DNA from: Pleurodeles waltl
Lineage: Eukaryota > Chordata > Amphibia > Caudata > Salamandridae
Length of the DNA stretch: 64,000 bases
Assembly (NCBI RefSeq): GCF_031143425.1
Contig: NW_027150016.1
Span: 1-64,000 of the forward strand
Direction of reading: 5' to 3'
Shown: piece after piece, positions 23,141-36,900 of the stretch
Layout: the number at the start of each line of letters is the position of its first letter
How positions within the stretch are numbered: the first letter of the stretch is position 1
Notes under the pieces: generated by a model
What the model was told of the DNA's origin: nothing
The model's database searches: none
What the model saw: the letters and a program-made list of their open reading frames with translations, nothing else
Made by a program: the position numbers and the translations under genes

Positions 23141-23460
23141 TTAGAAAAAATTTCAACATTTATCGTCCAAAAAGGGAAAGCATCCAAATTTAATTTTCTT
23201 CTGCAAAGAAGTGATAAACTCCCATTCTGACAAGGGCCTTAGAAGTTCTTTTGACATTTACAAAAGTTGAATTTTTTTCTAAGTCCCATCTCATTATGAG
23301 ATGGGACATAGAAAAATATTCTACTTTTGTCTAAGTTGACATGTGTTCCGCTTCCCATGTCAGTATGGGACAATTCGACTTATTGGATGGAAAGATAAAC
23401 GTTTTTGATCCAAATAGTGAAAAAGTGAAAATTCATAGTTTTTGTCAAAATGTGACAAAG
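22854..23460. repeat. 607-bp monomer lacking sub-repeat 3 (second copy)
   Basis: Carries the same sub-repeat 3/4 fusion as the unit at 15456. Its first part instead has TTTTCGTCAAAAAAGTG and AAAAATGTAAC, as in the unit at 20736. It is therefore a chimera: left part from a 20736-like unit and right part from a 15456-like unit. It marks the join of the ~7.4-kb-offset duplication. Confidence 0.87.
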
Positions 23461-26400
23461 TCCCATTCTGAGTAGGGATTTGAAAATTTTTCACATTTTT
23501 CATCCAAAAGGTGAAAAAAATCAAAATTTCATCTTTTTAGTCCCAAAAGTGAAAAAACAAATTTCAATATTGTTCTTCAAAAAAGTGACAAAGTCCCATT
23601 CTGAGTGGGCACTTAGAAAAAATTTCTACTTTTTCATCCAAAAAGTGAAAAAATCCAAATTGAATACATTTCTTCAAAAAAGTCGCAAAGTCCCACTCTG
23701 AATGGGGACTTAGAAAACATTTCAACATTTATCATCCAAAAAGGGAAAGCATCCAAATTTAATTTTCTTCTGCAAAGAAGTGATAAACTCCCATTCTGAC
23801 AAGGGCCTTAGAAGTTCTTTTGACTTTTTACAAAAGTTGAATTTTTTTCTAAGTCCCATCTCATTATGAGATGGGACTTAGAAAAATATTCAACTTTTGT
23901 ATAAGTTGACATGTGTTCCGCTTCCCATGTCAGAATGGGACATTTCGACTTATTGGATGGAAAGATAAACTTTTTTGATCCAAATAGTGAAAAAGTGAAA
24001 ATTCATAGTTTTTGTCAAAAATGTGACAAAGTCCCATTCTGAGTAGGGATTTGAAAAAATTTCACATTTTTCATCCAAAAGGTGAAAAAAATTCAAATTT
24101 CATCTTTTTAGTCCCAAAAGTGAAAAAACAAATTTCAATATATTTCTTCAAAAAAGTGACAAAGTCCCATTCTGAGTGGGCACTTAGAAAAAATTTCAAT
24201 TTGTTTTCATCCAAAAAGTGAAAAAATCCAAATTTCATCTTTTTTAGTCCCAAAATTGAAAAAATAAAATTTCAATTTTTTTCTTCAAAAAAGTGACAAA
24301 GTCCCATTCTGAGTGGGCACTTAGAAAAAAATTGTACTTTTTCATCCAAAAAGTGAAAAAATCCAAATTGAATACATTTCTTCAAAAAAGTCGCAAAGTC
24401 CCACTCTGAATGGGGACTTAGAAAAAATTTCAACATTTATCGTCCAAAAAGGGAAAGCATCCAAATTTAATTTTCTTCTGCAAAGAAGCGATAAACTCCC
24501 ATTCTGACAAGGGACTTGGAAGCTCTTTTAACTTTTTACAAAAGTTGAATTTTTTTCTAAGTCCCATCTCATTATGAGATGGGACTTAGAAAAAAATTCA
24601 ACTTTTGTCTAAGTTGACATGTGTTCCGCTTCCCATGTCAGAATGGGACATTTCGACTTATTGGATGGAAAGATAAACTTTTTTCATCCAAATAGTGAAA
24701 AAGTGAAAATTCATAGTTTTTGTCAAAAATGTGACAAAGTCCCATTCTGAGTAGGGATTTGAAAAAATTTCACATTTTTCATCCAAAAGGTGAAAAAAAT
24801 CCAAATTTCATCTTTTTAGTCCCAAAAGTGAAAAAAAAAAATTCAATATTTTTCTTCAAAAAAGTGACAAAGTCCCATTCTGAGTGGGCACTTAGAAAAA
24901 AATTCAACTTTTTTCATCCAAAAAGTGAAAATATCCAAATTTCATCTTTTTTAGTCCCAAAAGTAAAAAAATCAAAGTTCATTTTTTTTCTTCAAAAAAG
25001 TGACAAAGTCCCATTCTGAGTGGGCACTTAGAAAAAATTTCTACTTTTTCATCCAAAAAGTGAAAAAATCCAAATTGAATACATTTCTTCAAAAAAGTCG
25101 CAAAGTCCCACTCTGAATGGGGACTTAGAAAACATTTCAACATTTATCATCCAAAAAGGGAAAGCATCCAAATTTAATTTTCTTCTGCAAAGAAATGATA
25201 AACTCCCATTCTGACAAGGGCCTTAGAAGTTCTTTTGACTTTTTACAAAAGTTGAATTTTTTTCTAAGTCCCATCTCATTATGAGATGGGACTTAGAAAA
25301 ATATTCAACTTTTGTCTAAGTTGACATGTGTTCCGCTTCCCATGTCAGAATGGGACATTTCGACTTATTGGATGGAAAGATAAACTTTTTTGATCCAAAT
25401 AGTGAAAAAGTGAAAATTCATAGTTTTTGTCAAAAATGTGACAAAGTCCCATTCTGAGTAGGATTTGAAAAAATGTCACATTTTTCATCCAAAAGGTGAA
25501 AAAAATCCAAATTTAATCTTTTTAGTCCCAAAAGTGAAAAAACAAATTTCAATATTTTTCTTTAAAAAAGTGACAAAGTCCCATTCTGAGAGGGCACTTA
25601 GAAAAAATTTCAACTTTTTTCATCCAAAAAGTGAAAAAATCAAAATTTCAATTTTTTAGTCCCAAAATTGAAAAAATCAAATTTCAATTTTTTTCTTCAA
25701 AAAAGTGACAAAGTCCCATTCTGAGTGGGCACTTAGAAAAAAAATCTACTTTTTCATCCAAAAAGTGAAAAAATCCAAATTGAATACATTTCTTCAAAAA
25801 TGTCGCAAAGTCCCACTCTGAATGGGGACTTAGAAAAAATTTCAACATTTATCGTCCAAAAGGGAAAGCATCCAAATTTAATTTTCTTCTGCAAAGAAGT
25901 GATAAACTCCCATTCTGACAAGGGCCTTAGAAGTTCTTTTGACATTTACAAAAGTTGAATTTTTTTCTAAGTCCCATCTCATTATGAGATGGGACTTAGA
26001 AAAATATTCTACTTTTGTCTAAGTTGACATGTGTTCCGCTTCCCATGTCAGTATGGGACAATTCGACTTATTGGATGGAAAGATAAACGTTTTTGATCCA
26101 AATAGTGAAAAAGTGAAAATTCATAGTTTTTGTCAAAAATGTGACAAAGTCCCATTCTGAGTAGGGATTTGAATATTTTTCACATTTTTCATCCAAAAGG
26201 TGAAAAAAATCAAAATTTCATCTTTTTAGTCCCAAAGTGAAAAAACAAATTTCAATATTTTTCTTCAAAAAAGTGACAAAGTCCCATTCTGAGTGGGCAC
26301 TTAGAAAAAATTTCTACTTTTTCATCCAAAAAGTGAAAAAATCCAAATTGAATACATTTCTTCAAAAAAGTCGCAAAGTCCCACTCTGAATGGGGACTTA

Positions 26401-27966
26401 GAAAAAATTTCAACATTTATCGTCCAAAAAGGGAAAGCATCCAAATTTAATTTTCTTCTGCAAAGAAGCGATAAACTCCCATTCTGACAAGGGACTTGGA
26501 AGCTCTTTTAACTTTTTACAAAAGTTGAATTTTTTTCTAAGTCCCATCTCATTATGAGATGGGACTTAGAAAAAAATTCAACTTTTGTCTAAGTTGACAT
26601 GTGTTCCGCTTCCCATGTCAGAATGGGACATTTCGACTTATTGGATGGAAAGATAAACTTTTTTCATCCAAATAGTGAAAAAGTGAAAATTCATAGTTTT
26701 TGTCAAAAATGTGACAAAGTCCCATTCTGAGTAGGGATTTGAAAAAATTTCACATTTTTCATCCAAAAGGTGAAAAAAATCCAAATTTCATCTTTTTAGT
26801 CCCAAAAGTGAAAAAACAAATTTCAATATTTTTCTTCAAAAAGTGACAAAGTCCCATTCTGAGTGGGCACTTAGAAAAAAATTCAACTTTTTTCATCCAA
26901 AAAGTGAAAATATCCAAATTTCATCTTTTTAGTCCCAAAAGTAAAAAAATCAAAGTTCATTTTTTTTCTTCAAAAAAGTGACAAAGTCCCATTCTGAGTG
27001 GGCACTTAGAAAAAATTCATTCTACTTTTTCATCCAAAAAGTGAAAAAATCCAAATTGAATACATTTCTACAAAAAAGTCGCAAAGTCCACTCTGAATGG
27101 GGACTTAGAAAACATTTCAACATTTATCATCCAAAAAGGGAAAGCATCCAAATTTAATTTTCTTCTGCAAAGAAATGATAAACTCCCATTCTGACAAGGG
27201 CCTTAGAAGTTCTTTTGACTTTTTACAAAAGTTGAATTTTTTTCTAAGTCCCATCTCATTATGAGATGGGACTTAGAAAAATATTCAACTTTTGTCTAAG
27301 TTGACATGTGTTCCGCTTCCCATGTCAGAATGGGACATTTCGACTTATTGGATGGAAAGATAAACTTTTTTGATCCAAATAGTGAAAAAGTGAAAATTCA
27401 TAGTTTTTGTCAAAAATGTGACAAAGTCCCATTCTGAGTAGGGATTTGAAAAAATTTCACATTTTTCATCCAAAAGGTGAAAAAAATCCAAATTTCATCT
27501 TTTTAGTCCCAAAAGTGAAAAAACAAATTTCAATATTTTTCTTTAAAAAAGTGACAAAGTCCCATTCTGAGTGGGCACTTAGAAAAAATTTCAACTTTTT
27601 TCATCCAAAAAGTGAAAAAATCAAAATTTCAATTTTTTAGTCCCAAAATTGAAAAAATCAAATTTCAATTTTTTTCTTCAAAAAAGTGACAAAGTCCCAT
27701 TCTGAGTGGGCACTTAGAAAAAAAATCTACTTTTTCATCCAAAAAGTGAAAAAATCCAAATTGAATACATTTCTTCAAAAATGTCGCAAAGTCCCACTCT
27801 GAATGGGGACTTAGAAAAAATTTCAACATTTATCGTCCAAAAAGGGAAAGCATCCAAATTTAATTTTCTTCTGCAAAGAAGTGATAAACTCCCATTCTGA
27901 CAAGGGCCTTAGAAGTTCTTTTGACATTTACAAAAGTTGAATTTTTTTCTAAGTCCCATCTCATTA
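23022..27966. repeat. ~4.9-kb duplicated segment, copy 2
   Basis: Second copy of 15625-20573 at an offset that moves from 7,398 to 7,393 bp. Matching markers are the poly-A expansion at 24828, GAGAGGGCAC near 25588, TTGAATATTTTTCAC at 26169 and TTTCTACAAAAAAG near 27065. It overlaps the start of the 18.1-kb block, so it existed in part before that larger duplication. Confidence 0.86.
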
Positions 27967-30900
27967 TGAGATGGGACTTAGAAAAATATTCTACTTTTGT
28001 CTAAGTTGACATGTGTTCCGCTTCCCATGTCAGTATGGGACAATTCGACTTATTGGATGGAAAGATGAACGTTTTTGATCCAAATAGTGAAAAAGTGAAA
28101 ATTCATAGTTTTTGTCAAAAATGTGACAAAGTCCCATTCTGAGTAGGGATTTGAAAATTTTTCACATTTTTCATCCAAAAGGTGAAAAAAATCAAATTTC
28201 ATCTTTTTAGTCCCAAAAGTGAAAAAACAAATTTCAATATTTTTCTTCAAAAAAGTGACAAAGTCCCATTCTGAGTGGGCACTTAGAAAAAATTTCTACT
28301 TTTTCATCCAAAAAGTGAAAAAATCCAAATTGAATACATTTCTTCAAAAAAGTCGCAAAGTCCCACTCTGAATGGGGACTTAGAAAACATTTCAACATTT
28401 ATCATCCAAAAAGGGAAAGCATCCAAATTTAATTTTCTTCTGCAAAGAAGTGATAAACTCCCATTCTGACAAGGGCCTTAGAAGTTCTTTTGACTTTTTA
28501 CAAAAGTTGAATTTTTTTCTAAGTCCCATCTCATTATGAGATGGGACTTAGAAAAATATTCAACTTTTGTATAAGTTGACATGTGTTCCGCTTCCCATGT
28601 CAGAATGGGACATTTCGACTTATTGGATGGAAAGATAAACTTTTTTGATCCAAATAGTGAAAAAGTGAAAATTCATAGTTTTTGTCAAAAATGTGACAAA
28701 GTCCCATTCTGAGTAGGGATTTGAAAAAATTTCACATTTTTCATCCAAAAGGTGAAAAAAATCCAAATTTCATCTTTTTAGTCCCAAAAGTGAAAAAACA
28801 AATTTCAATATATTTCTTCAAAAAAGTGACAAAGTCCCATTCTGAGTGGGCACTTAGAAAAAATTTCAATTTGTTTTCATCCAAAAAGTGAAAAAATCCA
28901 AATTTCATCTTTTTAGTCCCAAAATTGAAAAAATAAAATTTCAATTTTTTTCTTCAAAAAAGTGACAAAGTCCCATTCTGAGTGGGCACTTAGAAAAAAA
29001 TTCTACTTTTTCATCCAAAAAGTGAAAAAATCCAAATTGAATACATTTCTTCAAAAAAGTCGCAAAGTCCCACTCTGAATGGGGACTTAGAAAAAATTTC
29101 AACATTTATCGTCCAAAAAGGGAAAGCATCCAAATTTAATTTTCTTCTGCAAAGAAGCGATAAACTCCCATTCTGACAAGGGACTTGGAAGCTCTTTTAA
29201 CTTTTTACAAAAGTTGAATTTTTTTCTAAGTCCCATCTCATTATGAGATGGGACTTAGAAAAAAATTCAACTTTTGTCTAAGTTGACATGTGTTCCGCTT
29301 CCCATGTCAGAATGGGACATTTCGACTTATTGGATGGAAAGATAAACTTTTTTCATCCAAATAGTGAAAAAGTGAAAATTCATAGTTTTTGTCAAAAATG
29401 TGACAAAGTCCCATTCTGAGTAGGGATTTGAAAAAATTTCACATTTTTCATCCAAAAGGTGAAAAAAATCCAAATTTCATCTTTTTAGTCCCAAAAGTGA
29501 AAAAACAAATTTCAATATTTTTCTTCAAAAAAGTGACAAAGTCCCATTCTGAGTGGGCACTTAGAAAAAAATTCAACTTTTTTCATCCAAAAAGTGAAAA
29601 AATCCAAATTTCATCTTTTTTAATCCCAAAAGTAAAAAAATCAAAGTTCATTTTTTTTCTTCAAAAAAGTGACAAAGTCCCATTCTGAGTGGGCACTTAG
29701 AAAAAAAATCTACTTTTTCATCCAAAAAGTGAAAAAATCCAAATTGAATACATTTCTTCAAAAATGTCGCAAAGTCCCACTCTGAATGGGGACTTAGAAA
29801 AAATTTCAACATTTATCGTCCAAAAAGGGAAAGCATCCAAATTTAATTTTCTTCTGCAAAGAAGTGATAAACTCCCATTCTGACAAGGGCCTTAGAAGTT
29901 CTTTTGACATTTACAAAAGTTGAATTTTTTTCTAAGTCCCATCTCATTATGAGATGGGACTTAGAAAAATATTCTACTTTTGTCTAAGTTGACATGTGTT
30001 CCGCTTCCCATGTCAGTATGGGACAATTCGACTTATTGGATGGAAAGATAAACGTTTTTGATCCAAATAGTGAAAAAGTGAAAATTCATAGTTTTTGTCA
30101 AAAATGTGACAAAGTCCCATTCTGAGTAGGGATTTGAACATTTTTCACATTTTTCATCCAAAAGGTGAAAAAAAATCAAAATTTCATCTTTTTAGTCCCA
30201 AAAGTGAAAAAACAAATTTCAATATTTTTCTTCAAAAAAGTGACAAAGTCCCATTCTGAGTGGGCACTTAGAAAAAATTTCTACTTTTTCATCCAAAAAG
30301 TGAAAAAATCCAAATTGAATACATTTCTTCAAAAAAGTCGCAAAGTCCCACTCTGAATGGGGACTTAGAAAAAATTTCAACATTTATCGTCCAAAAAGGG
30401 AAAGCATCCAAATTTAATTTCTTCTGCAAAGAAGCGATAAACTCCCATTCTGACAAGGGACTTGGAAGCTCTTTTAACTTTTTACAAAAGTTGAATTTTT
30501 TTCTAAGTCCCATCTCATTATGAGATGGGACTTAGAAAAAAATTCAACTTTTGTCTAAGTTGACATGTGTTCCGCTTCCATGTCAGAATGGGACATTTCG
30601 ACTTATTGGATGGAAAGATAAACTTTTTTCATCCAAATAGTGAAAAAGTGAAAATTCATAGTTTTTGTCAAAAATGTGACAAAGTCCCATTCTGAGTAGG
30701 GATTTGAAAACATTTCACATTTTTCATCCAAAAGGTGAAAAAAATCAAATTTCATCTTTTTAGTCCCAAAAGTGAAAAAACAAATTTCAATATTTTTCTT
30801 CAAAAAAGTGACAAAGTCCCATTCTGAGTGGGCACTTAGAAAAAAATTCAACTTTTTTCATCCAAAAAGTGAAAATATCCAAATTTCATCTTTTTTAGTC

Positions 30901-33900
30901 CCAAAAGTAAAAAAATCAAAGTTCATTTTTTTTCTTCAAAAAAGTGACAAAGTCCCATTCTGAGTGGGCACTTAGAAAAAATTTCTACTTTTTCATCCAA
31001 AAAGTGAAAAAATCCAAATTGAATACATTTCTTCAAAAAAGTCGCAAAGTCCCACTCTGAATGGGGACTTAGAAAACATTTCAACATTTATCATCCAAAA
31101 AGGGAAAGCATCCAAATTTAATTTTCTTCTGCAAAGAAATGATAATCTCCCATTCTGACAAGGGCCTTAGAAGTTCTTTTGACTTTTTACAAAAGTTGAA
31201 TTTTTTTCTAAGTCCCATCTCATTATGAGATGGGACTTAGAAAAATATTCAACTTTTGTCTAAGTTGACATGTGTTCCGCTTCCCATGTCAGAATGGGAC
31301 ATTTCGACTTATTGGATGGAAAGATAAACTTTTTTGATCCAAATAGTGAAAAAGTGAAAATTCAAAGTTTTGTCAAAAATGTGACAAAGTCCCATTCTGA
31401 GTAGGGATTTGAAAAAATTTCACATTTTTCATCCAAAAGGTGAAAAAAATCCAAATTTCATCTTTTTAGTCCCAAAAGTGAAAAAACAAATTTCAATATT
31501 TTTCTTTAAAAAAGTGACAAAGTCCCATTCTGAGTGGGCACTTAGAAAAAATTTCAACTTTTTTCATCCAAAAAGTGAAAAAATCAAAATTTCAATTTTT
31601 TAGTCCCAAAATTGAAAAAATCAAATTTCAATTTTTTTCTTCAAAAAAGTGACAAAGTCCCATTCTGAGTGGGCACTTAGAAAAAATTTCGACTTTTTCA
31701 TCCAAAAAGTGAAAAAATCCAAATTGAATACATTTCTTCAAAAAAGTCGCAAAGTCCCACTCTGAATGGGGACTTAGAAAAAATTTCAACATTTATCGTC
31801 CAAAAAGTGAAAGCATCCAAATTTAATTTTCTTCTGCAAAGAAGCGATAAACTCCCATTCTGACAAGGGACTTGGAAGCTCTTTTGACTTTTACAAAAGT
31901 TGAATTTTTTTCTAAGTCCCATCTCATTATGAGATGGGACTTAGAAAAAAATTCAACTTTTGTCTAAGTTGACATGTGTTCCGCTTCCCATGTCAGAATG
32001 GGACATTTCGACTTATTGGATGGAAAGATAAACTTTTTTGATCCAAATAGTGAAAAAGTGAAAATTCATAGTTTTTGTCAAAAATGTGACAAAGTCCCAT
32101 TCTGAGTAGGGATTTGAAAAAATTTCAAATTTTTCATCCAAAAGGTGAAAAAAATCCAAATTTCATCTTTTTCGTCCAAAAGTGAAAAAACAAATTTCAA
32201 TATTTTTCTTCAAAAAGTGACAAAGTCCCATTCTGAGTGGGCACTTAGAAAAAAAATCAACTTTTTTCATCCAAAAAGTGAAAAAATCCAAATTTCAATT
32301 TTTTAGTCCCAAAATTGAAAAAATCAAATTTCATTTTTTTTCTTCAAAAAAGTGACAAAGTCCCATTCTGAGTGGGCACTTAGAAAAAATTTCTACTTTT
32401 TCATCCAAAAAGTGAAAAAATCCAAATTGAATACATTTCTTCAAAAAAGTCGCAAAGTCCCACTCTGAATGGGGACTTAGAAAACATTTCAACATTTATC
32501 ATCCAAAAAGGGAAAGCATCCAAATTTAATTTTCTTCTGCAAAGAAGTGATAAACTCCCATTCTGACAAGGGCCTTAGAAGTTCTTTTGACTTTTTACAA
32601 AAGTTGAATTTTTTTCTAAGTCCCATCTCATTATGAGATGGGACTTAGAAAAATATTCAACTTTTGTCTAAGTTGACATGTGTTCCGCTTCCCATGTCAG
32701 AATGGGACATTTCGACTTATTGGATGGAAAGATAAACTTTTTTTGATCCAAATAGTGAAAAAGTGAATATTCATAGTTTTTGTCAAAAATGTGACAAAGT
32801 CCCATTCTGAGTAGGGATTTGAAAAAATTTCACATTTTTCATCCAAAAGGTGAAAAAAATCCAAATTTCATCTTTTTAGACCCAAAAGTGAAAAAACAAA
32901 TTTCAATATTTTTCTTTAAAAAAGTGACAAAGTCCCATTCTGAGTGGGCACTTAGAAAAAATTTCAACTTTTTTCATCCAAAAAGTGAAAAAATCAAAAT
33001 TTCAATTTTTTAGTCCCAAAATTGAAAAAATCAAATTTCAATTTTTTTCTTCAAAAAAGTGACAAAGTCCCATTCTGAGTGGGCACTTAGAAAAAAAATC
33101 TACTTTTTCATCCAAAAAGTGAAAAAATCCAAATTGAATACATTTCTTCAAAAATGTCGCAAAGTCCCACTCTGAATGGGGACTTAGAAAAAATTTCAAC
33201 ATTTATCGTCCAAAAGGGAAAGCATCCAAATTTAATTTTCTTCTGCAAAGAAGTGATAAACTCCCATTCTGACAAGGGCCTTAGAAGTTCTTTTGACATT
33301 TACAAAAGTTGAATTTTTTTCTAAGTCCCATCTCATTATGAGATGGGACTTAGAAAAATATTCTACTTTTGTCTAAGTTGACATGTGTTCCGCTTTCCAT
33401 GTCAGTATGGGACAATTCGACTTATTGGATGGAAAGATAAACGTTTTTGATCCAAATAGTGAAAAAGTGAAAATTCATAGTTTTTGTCAAAAATGTGACA
33501 AAGTCCCATTCTGAGTAGGGATTTGAAAATTTTTCACATTTTTCATCCAAAAGGTGAAAAAAATCAAAATTTCATCTTTTTAGTCCCAAAAGTGAAAAAA
33601 CAAATTTCAATATTTTTCTTCAAAAAAGTGACAAAGTCCCATTCTGAGTGGGCACTTAGAAAAAATTTCAACTTTTTCATCCAAAAAGTGAAAAAATCCA
33701 AATTGAATACATTTCTTCAAAAAAGTCGCAAAGTCCCACTCTGAATGGGGACTTAGAAAACATTTCAACATTTATCATCCAAAAAGGGAAAGCATCCAAA
33801 TTTAATTTTCTTCTGCAAAGAAGTGATAAACTCCCATTCTGACAAGGGCCTTAGAAGTTCTTTTGACTTTTTACAAAAGTTGAATTTTTTTCTAAGTCCC

Positions 33901-36900
33901 ATCTCATTATGAGATGGGACTTAGAAAAATATTCAACTTTTGTATAAGTTGACATGTGTTCCGCTTCCCATGTCAGAATGGGACATTTCGACTTATTGGA
34001 TGGAAAGATAAACTTTTTTGATCCAAATAGTGAAAAAGTGAAAATTCATAGTTTTTGTCAAAAATGTGACAAAGTCCCATTCTAAGTAGGGATTTGAAAA
34101 AATTTCACATTTTTCATCCAAAAGGTGAAAAAAATCCAAATTTCATCTTTTTAGTCCCAAAAGTGAAAAAACAAATTTCAATATATTTCTTCAAAAAAGT
34201 GACAAAGTCCCATTCTGAGTGGGCACTTAGAAAAAATTTCAATTTGTTTTCATCCAAAAAGTGAAAAAATCCAAATTTCATCTTTTTTAGTCCCAAAATT
34301 GAAAAAATAAAATTTCAATTTTTTTCTTCAAAAAGTGACAAAGTCCCATTCTGAGTGGGGCACTTAGAAAAAAAATTCTACTTTTTCATCCAAAAAGTGA
34401 AAAAATCCAAATTGAATACATTTCTTCAAAAAAGTCGCAAAGTCCCACTCTGAATGGGGACTTAGAAAAAATTTCAACATTTATCGTCCAAAAGGGAAAG
34501 CATCCAAATTTAATTTTCTTCTGCAAAGAAGCGATAAACTCCCATTCTGACAAGGGACTTGGAAGCTCTTTTAACTTTTTACAAAAGTTGAATTTTTTTC
34601 TAAGTCCCATCTCATTATGAGATGGGACTTAGAAAAAAATTCAACTTTTGTCTAAGTTGACATGTGTTCCGCTTCCCATGTCAGAATGGACATTTCGACT
34701 TATTGGATGGAAAGATAAACTTTTTTCATCCAAATAGTGAAAAAGTGAAAATTCATAGTTTTTGTCAAAAATGTGACAAAGTCCCATTCTGAGTAGGGAT
34801 TTGAAAAAATTTCACATTTTTCATCCAAAAGGTGAAAAAAATCCAAATTTCATCTTTTTAGTCCCAAAAGTGAAAAAACAAATTTCAATATTTTTCTTCA
34901 AAAAAGTGACAAAGTCCCATTCTGAGTGGGCACTTAGAAAAAAATTCAACTTTTTTCATCCAAAAAGTGAAAATATCCAAATTTCATCTTTTTTAGTCCC
35001 AAAAGTAAAAAAATCAAAGTTCATTTTTTTTCTTCAAAAAAGTGACAAAGTCCCATTCTGAGTGGGCACTTAGAAAAAATTTCTACTTTTTCATCCAAAA
35101 AGTGAAAAAATCCAAATTGAATACATTTCTTCAAAAAAGTCGCAAAGTCCCACTCTGAATGGGGACTTAGAAAACATTTCAACATTTATCATCCAAAAAG
35201 GGAAAGCATCCAAATTTAATTTTCTTCTGCAAAGAAATGATAAACTCCCATTCTGACAAGGGCCTTAGAAGTTCTTTTGACTTTTTACAAAAGCTGAATT
35301 TTTTTCTAAGTCCCATCTCATTATGAGATGGGACTTAGAAAAATATTCAACTTTTGTCTAAGTTGACATGTGTTCCGCTTCCCATGTCAGAATGGGACAT
35401 TTCGACTTATTGGATGGAAAGATAAACTTTTTTGATCCAAATAGTGAAAAAGTGAAAATTCATAGTTTTTGTCAAAAATGTGACAAAGTCCCATTCTGAG
35501 TAGGGATTTGAAAAAATTTCACATTTTTCATCCAAAAGGTGAAAAAAATCCAAATTTCATCTTTTTAGTCCCAAAAGTGAAAAAACAAATTTCAATATTT
35601 TTCTTTAAAAAAGTGACAAAGTCCCATTCTGAGTGGGCACTTAGAAAAAATTTCAACTTTTTTCATCCAAAAAGTGAAAAAATCAAAATTTCAATTTTTT
35701 AGTCCCAAATTGAAAAAAATCAAATTTCAATTTTTTTCTTCAAAAAAGTGACAAAGTCCCATTCTGAGTGGGCACTTAGAAAAAAATTCTACTTTTTCAT
35801 CCAAAAAGTGAAAAAATCCAAATTGAATACATTTCTTCAAAATGTCGCAAAGTCCCACTCTGAATGGGGACTTAGAAAAAATTTCAACATTTATCGTCCA
35901 AAAAGGGAAAGCATCCAAATTTAATTTTCTTCTGCAAAGAAGTGATAAACTCCCATTCTGACAAGGGCCTTAGAAGTTCTTTTGACATTTACAAAAGTTG
36001 AATTTTTTTCTAAGTCCCATCTCATTATGAGATGGGACTTAGAAAAATATTCTACTTTTGTCTAAGTTGACATGTGTTCCGCTTCCCATGTCAGTATGGG
36101 ACAATTCGACTTATTGGATGGAAAGATAAACGTTTTTGATCCAAATAGTGAAAAAGTGAAAATTCATAGTTTTTGTCAAAAATGTGACAAAGTCCCATTC
36201 TGAGTAGGGATTTGAAAAAATTTCACATTTTTCATCCAAAAGGTGAAAAAAATCCAAATTTCATCTTTTTAGTCCCAAAAGTGAAAAAACAAATTTCAAT
36301 ATATTTCTTCAAAAAAGTGACAAAGTCCCATTCTGAGTGGGCACTTAGAAAAAATTTCAATTTGTTTTCATCCAAAAAGTGAAAAAATCCAAATTTCATC
36401 TTTTTTAGTCCCAAAATTGAAAAAATAAAATTTCAATTTTTTTCTTCAAAAAAGTGACAAAGTCCCATTCTGAGTGGGCACTTAGAAAAAAATTCTACTT
36501 TTTCATCCAAAAAGTGAAAAAATCCAAATTGAATACATTTCTTCAAAAAAGTCGCAAAGTCCCACTCTGAATGGGGACTTAGAAAAAATTTCAACATTTA
36601 TCGTCCAAAAAGGGAAAGCATCCAAATTTAATTTTCTTCTGCAAAGAAGCGATAAACTCCCATTCTGACAAGGGACTTGGAAGCTCTTTTAACTTTTTAC
36701 AAAAGTTGAATTTTTTTCTAAGTCCCATCTCATTATGAGATGGGACTTAGAAAAAAATTCAACTTTTGTCTAAGTTGACATGTGTTCCGCTTCCCATGTC
36801 AGAATGGGACATTTCGACTTATTGGATGGAAAGATAAACTTTTTTCATCCAAATAGTGAAAAAGTGAAAATTCATAGTTTTTGTCAAAAATGTGACAAAG

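Larger units (their letters stand above)
16063..26299. repeat. Array region B: start of regular higher-order repeats
   Basis: Monomer starts: 16063, 16634, 17343, 18049, 18755, 19327, 20033, 20736, 21441, 22148, 22854, 23461, 24032, 24740, 25447, 26150. From here the units fall into recognisable classes that follow each other in a fixed order. First comes a short unit preceded by TCAGTATGGGACAATTCG. Then comes a long unit with TATATTTC and TTTGTTTTCATCC, then a long unit preceded by a perfect 71-bp palindrome, then a unit with TTTCTTTAAAAAAGTG. The order is broken at 20.7-22.9 kb by units resembling region A. Confidence 0.85.
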
